The notes beneath the pieces were generated by a model, which was not told where the DNA came from, ran no database searches, and worked only from the letters and a program-made list of their open reading frames with translations. Below are positions 17,253-26,546 of a stretch of DNA of 32,405 nucleotides, piece after piece. Both the position numbers and the translations under genes were made by a program. The stretch is taken from assembly GCA_025360455.1 (NCBI GenBank), contig JANYCF010000163.1:1-32405 (forward strand), read 5' to 3'. The stretch is from Opitutaceae bacterium. GTDB lineage: Bacteria; Verrucomicrobiota; Verrucomicrobiia; Opitutales; Opitutaceae. How positions within the stretch are numbered: position 1 is the stretch's first letter; each line of letters opens with the position of its first letter.

Positions 17253-18527
17253 TCAGGGCTTGGTCCCGTCCTTGTTTGGCTGGAGCGCATTATCGAATAC
17301 CCAATCGGCAATCTTGAGCCCGGCCTTCGTCCCCTCGAGGTTGTCCGACATCACGTGAATGCCGCCATAGAGCCGGCTCATGCCGATTTCCTTGCGGCAC
17401 TCCGAAAGTGATTTGTAGGAGCGGACTGCCCCGGGCGAACCTTCGGAGGTAACCGTGAACTCAATATTATCGGTGCCGAAAAAGCGCTCGATAATCCGCG
17501 ACGCTGCACCGGAAAACGTACTGTGACCGGAAGTATAGGACGGAAAGGAGGGCGTGGTCATCAGGGGAATGAAATCGGGATTGGGGACCGCGTGCGGGTT
17601 CAGTTGGGTCGTAATTTCGCGGATCGCGGTTTCCGGCCGCCACGTGCGATAGAAGAATTTGGTGTCCCAGCAGGAAATACCGGCATCGGCGGTGGCCATA
17701 TTGAGCAGAGCAAAAAGACGCGCGGTCTCGGGGACGGAGAGTTTGTTGCGCTTGGTCAGATCCTGCGCGATCACGTTCCAGTGCCCGGGAGGAGTGGCGG
17801 TGCCAAGATCATCGGCCCAGAACACCGTGCCTTGGGTCTGGTACTCTGTGCGCTCGGAACCATCGCGGGAGCCGAATTTGACAATATAGGCGAGTTCATC
17901 GGCACACTCTTGGGAATCCAAAGCCGGTGGGGGTGGCGCACGGAATTGATCCGGCGAAGTCATGACAAAGGGCACGACTTTGCCCCAAAAGGGCAAGGTG
18001 GGTGGACGGAACCCCGGAGGTGTTTCGCGCCATTTTCCCGCATCGGTGCTGCTGTAAACGCCGGGGATAGGTTTGTCGAAACCACTGGTCGCGCGAGCTG
18101 CCAACACCGCTTGGGCAACTTTTTTGCCCCACGCAATGCCGTCAGTCTTTGTCTGCCCGTCGGGAATACCCGCGAGGGCTTTGTCATAGGCAATCTGGAA
18201 ATTGCGTGGGTTGGCGGATTGACCCCAAAGGGCATTCAATATCGTGAAGCTCGCGCTGGAAATGGCCGCATCCATATTAGCACCGACGGGCGCGGCTTCG
18301 TTAACCAACCAGCCATGATGGGTGTGGGTGATGCCATTAACGGCATCGAAGATCGCGGCATGATAAGTCGCGTAAAAAGCCGAGGCGATCGGCGGGGGAT
18401 TGCGAGCGAGTCGCACGGCATCCATGGCTTGGCTGTTCCAATAGAGGACAGCGTTGTCGGCTGCCGCCAAAGGAGCGGCGAGCGCAATGAGCGCGAGCGC
18501 CGTCATGATAATGCGTGGAAATTTCAT
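17253..18527 (-). CDS. Vanadium-dependent haloperoxidase / PAP2-like secreted enzyme
   Basis: The vanadate/phosphate site of the haloperoxidase-PAP2 superfamily is complete: KFFYRTWRP near residue 290, PSYTSGHST near 331, and SRLYGGIHVMSD near 385. Members oxidise halides with peroxide or hydrolyse phosphate esters. The 424-residue size and the spacing fit bacterial vanadium haloperoxidase-like proteins. I moved the start to ATG 18527, where MKFPRIIMTALALIALAAPL forms a signal peptide; the track start at 18707 adds a non-signal leader. The protein should be exported to the periplasm or surface. It is the likely first gene of a three-gene surface cluster. Which reaction it performs cannot be told from sequence. 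Confidence 0.93.
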   Translation of the reverse strand: MKFPRIIMTALALIALAAPLAAADNAVLYWNSQAMDAVRLARNPPPIASAFYATYHAAIFDAVNGITHTHHGWLVNEAAPVGANMDAAISSASFTILNALWGQSANPRNFQIAYDKALAGIPDGQTKTDGIAWGKKVAQAVLAARATSGFDKPIPGVYSSTDAGKWRETPPGFRPPTLPFWGKVVPFVMTSPDQFRAPPPPALDSQECADELAYIVKFGSRDGSERTEYQTQGTVFWADDLGTATPPGHWNVIAQDLTKRNKLSVPETARLFALLNMATADAGISCWDTKFFYRTWRPETAIREITTQLNPHAVPNPDFIPLMTTPSFPSYTSGHSTFSGAASRIIERFFGTDNIEFTVTSEGSPGAVRSYKSLSECRKEIGMSRLYGGIHVMSDNLEGTKAGLKIADWVFDNALQPNKDGTKP

Positions 18528-19787
18528 AGGGGAGAGGTGACTTGGAGGGTAAATTCGCTGTCGTGGGGGCGAATGGGGACGGAGGCGAAAGCTGGGAGCA
18601 ACGGGCGTAAAGAAAACCCTACAGGGACGAACTGCCGCTATTTTGGGGTGAATTGAAAAATCTCCTGCTGCTTTCATTGGGTCGTGGGTCTGGATCGGAG
18701 TAGCCACAGGCCTCTGTGCCTGTCGGGTTCGATTACGCGCGCCGCACTCGGCAGGCAGGGACGCCTACCGCTACTCCGAACTGGTCCAACAGAGGTACCA
18801 CAAGTAATAAAGAGCCTTTTTTACCCACTGGAAATAGCGAGGAACCTGAATTGAAAATCCTTTCTGGTTTCTCGCTGATATCCATGGGCATGACAGGTGA
18901 ACTGCTGGCCTACCGATCCAATTACCCACTCCAAGGAAACAGCATTATGTTGAGTCGGCGCTTGTCGCAGTGCCGATAGATTTCCAAGGCAAGCCGGCGC
19001 TGCCCGACAAGCTTCCGTCGCCAAGGCTAGGGAGGCCAAGACTGCGGCCCCACATAAGTCACCGTGAAAACCCCTGTTTGTTCCCGGCACGGGCAAAACG
19101 CATTTTGCGGACGAGGCTGCATGATTCCTGGCCTAGCAATGAGCAACCCCGGGAGTCCCTAAACTCACCGGGGTCATAACCCATAAACCCTAATAAACGA
19201 GAAATTGAATTCGCCCTAAATTAACCAGTGAAAGCCCGGCGTGCCGTGAAGATTAGCTGCGCCATGAAACCGCACGGAAAAGATCTGAGTGATTTTTTTG
19301 GTGGGTGTCATGGGTGGTGGCGATGGGCAAAATGTGGCAAAGTTCTCCGAGAAAATAAATCCAACAGGGACGGATTGCCGTGGAGCTGGGACGAAGTGCG
19401 CAAGTTCCCGGGTAAGGACCATCACTTACCCTCAATTCGGATATCCCATACTGAAATGCATCAAGGTGATTTCCACAGAGTATCCGGAGGGCCGACACAG
19501 TGACTGAGGAAGGATACACGGTGTAAGCAGCGCTCTCCTCTATTCCTATTCTCGGATCGAATTTGGCAACAGTTTGGCTGGTGCGCCTCACTCTGTGATC
19601 TCCGGATCGACTCGGTGTACTCTGTGTCTCAAGAATTTTCTTGGTTTAAAGGCGAATTTATACGCCACGAAGTTCAGCGACTCGCCCCATTCTTCCGGCG
19701 CTTGGTCCCAAAATGATTTTCAAGTGACGCAATTTAATCACGGTCGCCGACGACCTACAGAACTACTCAGCCTTAGATTAAATCCTT
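18528..19787. other. Gene-poor 1.26-kb region between divergent genes
   Basis: No ORF here has a recognisable domain, credible composition or a good start. The region holds a palindromic element at 18696-18778 and two imperfect copies of a short sequence (ACAGGGACG..TGCCG) at 18621 and 19364. It must also contain the promoters of the divergent haloperoxidase and barrel genes, but I see no clear -35/-10 pair. Confidence 0.6.
18696..18778. repeat. CGGAGTAGC-ended palindromic element
   Basis: The ends CGGAGTAGC and GCTACTCCG are perfectly complementary over 9 bp. The interior has a small palindrome CACAGGCCTCTGTG and a CTGTCGGG / GCAGGCAGGG segment. It resembles dispersed intergenic palindromes in size (83 bp) and layout. 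Confidence 0.75.
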
Positions 19788-20918
19788 ATGACTACCCACG
19801 CACCATCCGGTCAGGAAAATTCATTCCTGACTCTCGCCCAACAGCATCTTCGCAGCCTTGTGCTCGCAAGTGCTTTCATTCTTTCCGCCACCTCGGCTCA
19901 CGCCCAAGGTTGCGTCGCCGCCCACGGCAGCGGTGTCCCTTGCGCCATGGAGGCAGGCGAAACCGCCCATTCCTGGGATCTCTCTGTTTCCTACCGCTGG
20001 TTTCAATCGGATCGCCATTATGTCGGCACGGCTTATCAAGCGCAGCGTGACGCGGCCGGCGATCAGGTGATCAACCGCTCGCACTTCACCGACATCGGTC
20101 TGACGTACACCGTCTCACCACGCTACAGTTTCTCCCTCACCCTTCCGTACGTGAATCATGATCGGTCCCAGACCCTGAAAAAGAACGGGGTGGTTTTTCA
20201 ACGTTACGCCACCCAATCGACCGGTATTGGCGATGTCAGCATCACCGGTAATATGTGGGTGTTCGATCCGGCCACTTCATCCAAGGGCAATATCCAGCTC
20301 GGTCTTGGCTTATCCCTGCCGACTGGCAAAGACGATGCGACCGATACCTTTCAATCCTATAACGCCACCCTGAATCAAGTTCTGGCCGTGGTCAAAACGG
20401 TTGATCAATCCATCCAGCCCGGCACGGGCGGTTATGGTATTATCCTAAATTTGAATGGCTATCGCCAGTTGGGTGCGGGCTTCACGGGCTATCTCAATGC
20501 CAACTATAATATCACGCCCCAAGAAACCAATGGCGTCGATACATTCCGCGGCGGTTTCGAAGCCATCATGTCGATTCCCGACACTTATCTGGGTCGCATC
20601 GGTGTCGAATACACCATGCCCGGTGCCTCTGGCATAGGCGTCAGCTTGGGACTTCGTGCCGAAGGTGTGGCCGTGTATGATCTGATTGGCGGCAGCAAAG
20701 GTTTCCGCCGGCCAGGATATTCCGTGGCCATTGAGCCGGGCATCAGCATCACCCGGAAGAAGTGGTCGGCCCGGCTTTATGTTCCCTACGCGATTCAACG
20801 TAATCGCATGCAAAGCGTACCCGATAAACAGCGTTCCATCTCCACGGGAGTTTATCGCCAGGGCGACGCCGCCTTTGCCGATTATCTGATCGCCTTCAGT
20901 TTCAGCTATAAACTCTGA
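19788..20918 (+). CDS. Outer-membrane beta-barrel (transporter-like) protein
   Basis: The N-terminus has a signal peptide with VLASAFILSATSAHAQG at the cleavage region. The mature protein is a series of amphipathic strands (WDLSVSYRWFQ, LTYTVSPRYSFSLTLPYVNH, IQLGLGLSLPTGK, FSFSYKL) typical of outer-membrane barrels. Features such as SLPTGKDDAT and a strand-rich C-terminus recall the family of putative phenol-degradation/MetA-pathway transporters, but the match is not firm. The 376-residue size suits a 12-14-strand barrel. It has its own intrinsic terminator and is probably monocistronic. A cysteine pair near the mature N-terminus (GCVAAHGSGVPC) could form a disulfide. Confidence 0.8.
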   Translation: MTTHAPSGQENSFLTLAQQHLRSLVLASAFILSATSAHAQGCVAAHGSGVPCAMEAGETAHSWDLSVSYRWFQSDRHYVGTAYQAQRDAAGDQVINRSHFTDIGLTYTVSPRYSFSLTLPYVNHDRSQTLKKNGVVFQRYATQSTGIGDVSITGNMWVFDPATSSKGNIQLGLGLSLPTGKDDATDTFQSYNATLNQVLAVVKTVDQSIQPGTGGYGIILNLNGYRQLGAGFTGYLNANYNITPQETNGVDTFRGGFEAIMSIPDTYLGRIGVEYTMPGASGIGVSLGLRAEGVAVYDLIGGSKGFRRPGYSVAIEPGISITRKKWSARLYVPYAIQRNRMQSVPDKQRSISTGVYRQGDAAFADYLIAFSFSYKL

Positions 20919-20960
20919 GTCTTCTCCCATCTGGTCCACGATGGGCCGGTTTAAATTCTC

Positions 20961-20997
20961 AGACGGCGGCGTTTATTCGCCGCCGTCTTTTTTGTTT
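20961..20997 (+). terminator. Intrinsic (Rho-independent) terminator
   Basis: A perfect 11-bp GC-rich stem (AGACGGCGGCG / CGCCGCCGTCT) with a 6-base loop TTTATT is followed at once by TTTTTGTTT. It lies 42 bases after the barrel gene's stop codon and ends that transcript. Confidence 0.95.
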
Positions 20998-21035
20998 CAT
21001 CATCCAGCCAGCACCACCACGCTCCGCACCGATCC

Positions 21036-23618
21036 ATGAAGTTTGTTGCTAAAACGATTCACGCCACTCCCCCTCCTGCCACGAAGCCGAGCATTGGCCC
21101 GGTGGCGTTGCTCCTCTTCGTCTCCGGAGCGGTGGCGTTGGTCTATGAGATCGTCTGGCAACGGCAATTCGCACTCCTCTTCGGCTCGGCTGCGCCCGCT
21201 ACCGCCGCGGTACTGGCTGCCTATTTCGCCGGCTTGGGTACCGGCAGTTTCGTCATAGGACGCTGGGCGAAAAAATGGACGCGTCCGCTCCTGGCCTACG
21301 CGTTACTCGAATTTTCCGTGGGTCTCGGAGCACTGCTCGTCACCCCGTTGCTCTCATGGTTTGAGCTAGCTTATCCGTGGCTGTTTCAAGCGTTGTCGGG
21401 GCACCCTGGATTATTCGTCGCGGTGAGAATCGCCGTGGCATTTATTACTTTGCTGATCCCGACTTTCTGTATGGGTGGCACCTTGCCGTTGCTCGGTCAG
21501 CTCGTGGATCAGGGACGACAACAACTCGGGCTGACCGCTGGCTGGCTTTATGTGGCCAACACCGTGGGCGCCGGCTTAGGCGCACTGGCGGTTCCGTTTC
21601 TGCTGCTGCCCCAGCTCGGCTTGGCTCATGCCGTTTGGCTGGGCGCTGCGCTCAACGGAGTACTGGCGCTCGCGGCGTGGGGGATGGATGGACAAGTGGG
21701 GTTGACAGAAAAACTCCAAGGTGGAACCCGGCCTCTGGACGGGTTTGAAAAATCCCCGCAGCAGAAAACCCGTCCGGAGGCCGGGTTCCTCCTCATGCAA
21801 AATCACGGCAGTGCGCCTCCCGTTCTGTGGCTGGCGCTGATTTCCGGCGGCGTGACTTTCGCCCTGCAGGTCCTGTGGAATCGCGCGTTCGCGCAGGTGC
21901 ATGAGAACTCGATGTATTCTTTCTCAGTGATCGTGGCCGTCGTCATCTTTGCCCTCGCCATCGGCGCACAGCTCGCCCGACTCGGACTGCGCCGAGGTGT
22001 TGAGCCGCGACGGCTGCTTGGTGGAGCGTGGGTACTGGCCGGGCTCACGGTACTCATCGGGCCTTGGCTTTTCCTCGGTCTGTCCAATGGCTTGGCCTAT
22101 TTCTCTGTCGGTGGCAATTGGAGCGCACAAGCGATTCATCTCACCAGTCTTGCCCTAGCGGTGATCTTGGGGCCCATGGCCCTGCTCGGGATCGGCCTGC
22201 CGGCGCTCATGGAACAAACTGGCCGCACTGCCGGCGTTGAAGCAAGCCGCACGCTCGGACGTTTGCTCGCAGTCAACGTCACGGGCTCTGTCCTCGGCGC
22301 GCTGGCCGCAGGATTTCTTTTGCCTGACTGGCTCGGCTTATGGAACGGCATGCTGTGGCTGGGGGCGTTGCTGCTGGCCACCGGTCTGTGGCAATGGGTG
22401 CGTTGGCCGAATCCCGCCACGCAGCGAAAATTCGGTTTCATTTTCGCGGTCGGTTGGATCGCGAGCCTGATACTGATCACAAAATTTGATTTCCCCCGCG
22501 TGCGCCTCGACGGGGATCGGAACGAACAATTGCTGGCGTTAACGGAAGGCACTCACGGCATCACTGCAGTCGTGGAACGCCCGGGTTCGCGCCGGTTAAA
22601 ACTCAACAACCATTACGGACTCGGCGGCACCGCCTCCACCGGAGACGAACGCATGCAGGCGCATGTCCCGCTCTTGTTGCATCCCGCGCCGCGCCGCGTG
22701 GCATTTTTGGGATTGGGCACGGGCATCACTGCTGGCGGAGCGCTGTTTCATCCCATCGAACAGGTAACCGTGATGGAACTGGTGCCCGAAGTAGTCGCGG
22801 CTTCACGCGCCTATTTTCGCGAAGCCAACGTCGGCGTCCTGGATGATGCCCGCACCCACATCGTGCAGGATGACGCGCGGAACTTCCTCCGGGGCTCAGG
22901 CGAACGCTTTGATGTCATTGTCGGCGATCTCGTGGTGCCTTGGCGCCAAGGCGAGGGTACGCTGTTCACCTTGGAACAATTCAAAGCCGCGCGGGCGGCG
23001 CTCGCTCCGGGCGGATTATTCTGCCAATGGCTGCCGCTGTTTCAGCTTTCCGAAACGGAAGTAAACATTCTCGCGCGCACCTTTCTGACCGTGTTTCCCC
23101 AGGCGCAAGTGTGGCGCGGGGATTTCTCTCCCACCGAGCCCGCAATCGCACTGATTGGCACCACCGACGACTTTAAATGGGACGCGGAGATCGTGCGCAG
23201 AAGACTGACCGAGATGCGGCCAGATCGCGCCAACGCGCAGCTGCGTTCATCGGACGCCTACTGGATGAATCTGGTCGGGGTGCTGGAAATTGCAGATCTG
23301 CCCTCCCGCGAAACCCGGCTCAATCACGAAGACCGACCCTGGATCGAATTGCTCGGACCGATGCTCCATGCCGGCGGCAGTCAGGCGACACTGTTCACCG
23401 GCCGCCGATTGCAGGCGTGGTTGGAGCAAGTGCGATTACGCTCCCGGGGACGGCTCGCGCAAATTCCCGAACAAGAAAAGAACGCCATGGCCGCCGGCAG
23501 CGTGCTCGCAGAAATAACCTTGTATCTCGCCGAGGAAAACCAAGCCGGCGCGAATGCCGCGCAAGAGCGACTAAGACAGATGCTGCCCACCGATGTGTAT
23601 CAAAGCCTGTTTCCGTGA
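21036..23618 (+). CDS. Multi-pass membrane protein fused to a spermidine-synthase-like domain
   Basis: This 860-residue fusion has an N-terminal membrane half with many hydrophobic helices (from VALLLFVSGAVALVYEIVW to ILITKFDF), and a cytoplasmic-type C-terminal domain from about residue 500. That domain has a Rossmann aminopropyltransferase fold: FLGLGTGITAGG near 557, VMELVPEVV near 579, and QDDARNFLRG near 610. The usual catalytic segment with a D-x-x-D-P is replaced by GDLVVPWRQGEGTLFTLEQF, seen in membrane-fused relatives, so true spermidine synthesis is doubtful. These fusions are often annotated fused MFS/spermidine synthase, with unknown substrates. It follows a terminator and probably has its own promoter. 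Confidence 0.88.
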   Translation: MKFVAKTIHATPPPATKPSIGPVALLLFVSGAVALVYEIVWQRQFALLFGSAAPATAAVLAAYFAGLGTGSFVIGRWAKKWTRPLLAYALLEFSVGLGALLVTPLLSWFELAYPWLFQALSGHPGLFVAVRIAVAFITLLIPTFCMGGTLPLLGQLVDQGRQQLGLTAGWLYVANTVGAGLGALAVPFLLLPQLGLAHAVWLGAALNGVLALAAWGMDGQVGLTEKLQGGTRPLDGFEKSPQQKTRPEAGFLLMQNHGSAPPVLWLALISGGVTFALQVLWNRAFAQVHENSMYSFSVIVAVVIFALAIGAQLARLGLRRGVEPRRLLGGAWVLAGLTVLIGPWLFLGLSNGLAYFSVGGNWSAQAIHLTSLALAVILGPMALLGIGLPALMEQTGRTAGVEASRTLGRLLAVNVTGSVLGALAAGFLLPDWLGLWNGMLWLGALLLATGLWQWVRWPNPATQRKFGFIFAVGWIASLILITKFDFPRVRLDGDRNEQLLALTEGTHGITAVVERPGSRRLKLNNHYGLGGTASTGDERMQAHVPLLLHPAPRRVAFLGLGTGITAGGALFHPIEQVTVMELVPEVVAASRAYFREANVGVLDDARTHIVQDDARNFLRGSGERFDVIVGDLVVPWRQGEGTLFTLEQFKAARAALAPGGLFCQWLPLFQLSETEVNILARTFLTVFPQAQVWRGDFSPTEPAIALIGTTDDFKWDAEIVRRRLTEMRPDRANAQLRSSDAYWMNLVGVLEIADLPSRETRLNHEDRPWIELLGPMLHAGGSQATLFTGRRLQAWLEQVRLRSRGRLAQIPEQEKNAMAAGSVLAEITLYLAEENQAGANAAQERLRQMLPTDVYQSLFP

Positions 23619-23738
23619 AGCGGCCCATTCGACAGTGAAAGCTGATGTCACTCGATCGCTTAGAATTTCAGATCTTCGATTCCCCGCTGCCCGATTGCCA
23701 GATGTCGCTTTGCTCGGTATCATAATCGCCTCCTCGTC

Positions 23739-26546
23739 TCACGCGCGATGCACGATCGCGGCTGCGACCACTTCCAACAATGATTCGCTGGTAAAGGGTT
23801 TCTGTAACGGGCCGAAAAGTCCGGCGCCCTGAAACGCGGTGGTTTCCAATCCTCCGCCAAAGCCTGTCGCCAAAATGATCGGCGTGCCCGGACGAATCGC
23901 TCTCATCTCGGCGGCCAGCTTCGTGCCTCTCATGCGCGGCATCGTCAAATCGGTAATGACCAAGTCATACGCCAGAGGCGTTTCACGAAACGCCTGCAAC
24001 GCCAGGACCGGATCGCTGAACGGCACGACCCGATACCCGGCCCGCCGCAACACATTCTCCGAGACGGATAAAACCAACTCGTCATCATCCACCACCATCA
24101 CACTGCGGCCAGCACCTTGATTCGGCGGCGGCGAAATGGAGCGAAAATTCGGCGTGGCCTGAAGGCTCGCCACCGCACTGGCGGAGATGACAGGAAAATA
24201 AATTTGGAACGAGGTGCCTTTGCCGGGTACACTATAAACGACAATTGCGCCATCGTGTTGCTGGACGATGCCGTGCACCACCGCGAGTCCTAGACCCGTG
24301 CCTTTGCCGGTTTCCTTCGTGGTAAAGAACGGTTCGAAAATTCGCTGCAAAGTCTGCTCGTCCATGCCAGCTCCGGTGTCGGTGACCCACAAACGGAGAA
24401 ACCGGCCGGGTTTCAGCTGCGGTCTTTGACTGATCATTTCCCGATCCACCGTCACTTCCTCCACCAGAATATCCAACCGACCGCCCATTTCCTCCATAGC
24501 GTGCGCGGCATTCGTCGCGAGGTTGACGACGATTTGATGCAGCTGGGTTTCATCGGCCATGATCTTCGGCAGCGAATCCGGTATCCGCGCGCAAATCTGA
24601 ATCGAAGACGGCAAGACAGACCGGAGCAGCTTGATCGACTCTTTCACCACCGCACCGAGATGAGTGGGAGTCCGTTTCTGCTCTTCGCGGCGACTGAAGG
24701 TAAGAATCTGTTTCACCAGGTCCTTCGCCCGGTGCGAGGCGACCAGCGTTTGTCCGAGCATCGCATGCGCCTGATGCTGCTCCGGCAGTTCCATCTGGGC
24801 GAGCTGCGCATTACCGAGGATCGCCGTGAGGATATTATTGAAATCATGGGCAATACCGCCGGCCAGATTGCCGATGGCTTCCATTTTCTGCGCCTGCCTG
24901 AGTTGGGCTTCGAGTTCAGCGTGCGCCTCACCCGCCTTCTTTCTTTCCGTCACGTTGCGGCCGATGCCGAGCAGGCCCACGACGCGGCCATTCTTCACGC
25001 GCGGGGAAATGGCGAATTCCATCGTGACCACCGAACCGATCTGCGTTCTGACCTCCAATTCAAACGACGGCGGATGACCACCGCGCACCACTTCGGCAAA
25101 TAGGGCCTGGGCCTTCGCGCGATTCTCCGCCAGCATCTGATCCGTGAAATTGCGTCCGATCCATCGTTCGCGTTTCCAACCGGTGATGATTTCCACCGCC
25201 TGGTTGAGTTCGATGATTTCGCCTTCCGGCGAGAGGGTGAAAATCGCATCGCGCGCCTCCTCAATCAAACTCCGGTAGCGCTCCTCGCTATCGCGCAGTT
25301 CGATCGCCGCCAAATGCGAATCCTCGGCCTCGAGAAAGAGCGCCACGCGGTCCGCCGCCGAAATCGCGAAACCCACTTCATCCAACTGCCAGGGGCGAGG
25401 CCCACCGACTTGCTCGAGACAAAGCACGCCGGCGAGACGTCCACGCCACCGCAACGGCGCGTCCAACATCGAGCCAATGCCCTTTGGCTTCAGGTAATCC
25501 TTCACCAATTCGGCGGTGCGGGGGTCGGTCAAAGCATCCCCGGCTTCGATCGCCCGCTCTCTTTCGAGCGCGGCAAAATAGGCGGGATAAAGCGTGGTCG
25601 GCAAAGTTATCTCCACACGATGCAACCGGAAACTGCGCTCATACAGATCGCGACAAATCAACGCCGTCCGGTCGGCCGACATGATCCAGATACTCGCGCG
25701 TTCCACCTCGAGGGTTTCACACAATATTTCCGTCAACCGGCGTGCTTGGCCCGCCGTATCGTCGGGAGCCGCTTTCTGCGCGAGCGCCATGTCGACGAGA
25801 CCCAAATTTTGTCGGGCCAGCCGGGCTTCGCGCTCGCGCTGGCGGGCGTCGTGTTGCGCCAGCGTTTCCAGCATGGTGTTAAACGAACGCGCGAGACCAC
25901 TGATTTCTCCGCTGCCCGTTTCTGTCACGCGCAATTGCAAATCCCGGCTCTGACTCACGAGCTGGACGGTCTCGGATAAGGCATGCAAGGGATCCGTGAT
26001 TTGTTTCCGGGTCGCGGACGAAATAAAAAGAGACAGTACAATCACGGCCAGCGTGACGAGCACGAGAAGCAAGGCATGTTGGCGCACGCGATCCCCCCAA
26101 CCGGGCATTTCCGCCTGCAACCACACTCGCCCGATTTCAGTACCATCAGCAATCACGGCCACCGAGGTGAAAATTTTCTGCCCCTCGAATCGATCCAGCC
26201 GAGTCGGTGAAGACTCCGGTGCTTGCGCCCCGCCCACGGTCCGTTGGTACTGCACTAGCCGGCTGCCATCCACGCGATACACCCCGGCAGCTTCAACTGT
26301 CGCCTCGTGGCGCAGCACGGCTAGCATCTTCTCAGCGACTCGCGCATCGTCGAATTCAAGCGCGGGCACGATGATTTCCGCGACGAGTCCGGCCTGGGTT
26401 TTCGCACTCTCCAGCGCCCGGGGACGAAAGGTTGTGATCTCAAACAGCGCCACTGAAACCAGCGTGGCCAAGAGCGACAGCAACACCGCTACCAGCGTTA
26501 GGCGGATGAGTTTCTGATGCAGTGATCGCTTGGAAGTATCACTCAT
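23739..26546 (-). CDS. Hybrid histidine kinase (HAMP-GAF-PAS-HisKA-HATPase-REC)
   Basis: This 935-residue membrane sensor has two membrane helices (about 16-38 and 157-178) around a periplasmic region. Cytoplasmic domains follow: HAMP at about 180-235, GAF at about 262-405, PAS at about 420-540, HisKA with GGIAHDFNN and His567, then HATPase with NLATNAAHAM, DTGAGMD and GKGTGLGLAVVHG. A C-terminal receiver has VVDDDE, Asp866 in ITDLTMPRMRG and Lys916 in LQKPF. All phosphorelay residues are present. Its ATG overlaps the YfiR stop by 4 bases (ATGA), preceded by a purine run AAGGGGG. It is the last gene of the TonB-TonB-YfiR operon and probably receives its signal through YfiR. Its output partner is not evident. 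Confidence 0.96.
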   Translation of the reverse strand: MSDTSKRSLHQKLIRLTLVAVLLSLLATLVSVALFEITTFRPRALESAKTQAGLVAEIIVPALEFDDARVAEKMLAVLRHEATVEAAGVYRVDGSRLVQYQRTVGGAQAPESSPTRLDRFEGQKIFTSVAVIADGTEIGRVWLQAEMPGWGDRVRQHALLLVLVTLAVIVLSLFISSATRKQITDPLHALSETVQLVSQSRDLQLRVTETGSGEISGLARSFNTMLETLAQHDARQREREARLARQNLGLVDMALAQKAAPDDTAGQARRLTEILCETLEVERASIWIMSADRTALICRDLYERSFRLHRVEITLPTTLYPAYFAALERERAIEAGDALTDPRTAELVKDYLKPKGIGSMLDAPLRWRGRLAGVLCLEQVGGPRPWQLDEVGFAISAADRVALFLEAEDSHLAAIELRDSEERYRSLIEEARDAIFTLSPEGEIIELNQAVEIITGWKRERWIGRNFTDQMLAENRAKAQALFAEVVRGGHPPSFELEVRTQIGSVVTMEFAISPRVKNGRVVGLLGIGRNVTERKKAGEAHAELEAQLRQAQKMEAIGNLAGGIAHDFNNILTAILGNAQLAQMELPEQHQAHAMLGQTLVASHRAKDLVKQILTFSRREEQKRTPTHLGAVVKESIKLLRSVLPSSIQICARIPDSLPKIMADETQLHQIVVNLATNAAHAMEEMGGRLDILVEEVTVDREMISQRPQLKPGRFLRLWVTDTGAGMDEQTLQRIFEPFFTTKETGKGTGLGLAVVHGIVQQHDGAIVVYSVPGKGTSFQIYFPVISASAVASLQATPNFRSISPPPNQGAGRSVMVVDDDELVLSVSENVLRRAGYRVVPFSDPVLALQAFRETPLAYDLVITDLTMPRMRGTKLAAEMRAIRPGTPIILATGFGGGLETTAFQGAGLFGPLQKPFTSESLLEVVAAAIVHRA

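Noticed and set aside
17523-18656. 377-aa ORF on the + strand
   Set aside because: Antisense to the haloperoxidase gene, with no domain and unlikely composition.
19253-19591. 112-aa ORF on the - strand in the gene-poor region
   Set aside because: No recognisable domain, no ribosome-binding site, and it overlaps a repeat-like element; not enough to call a gene.
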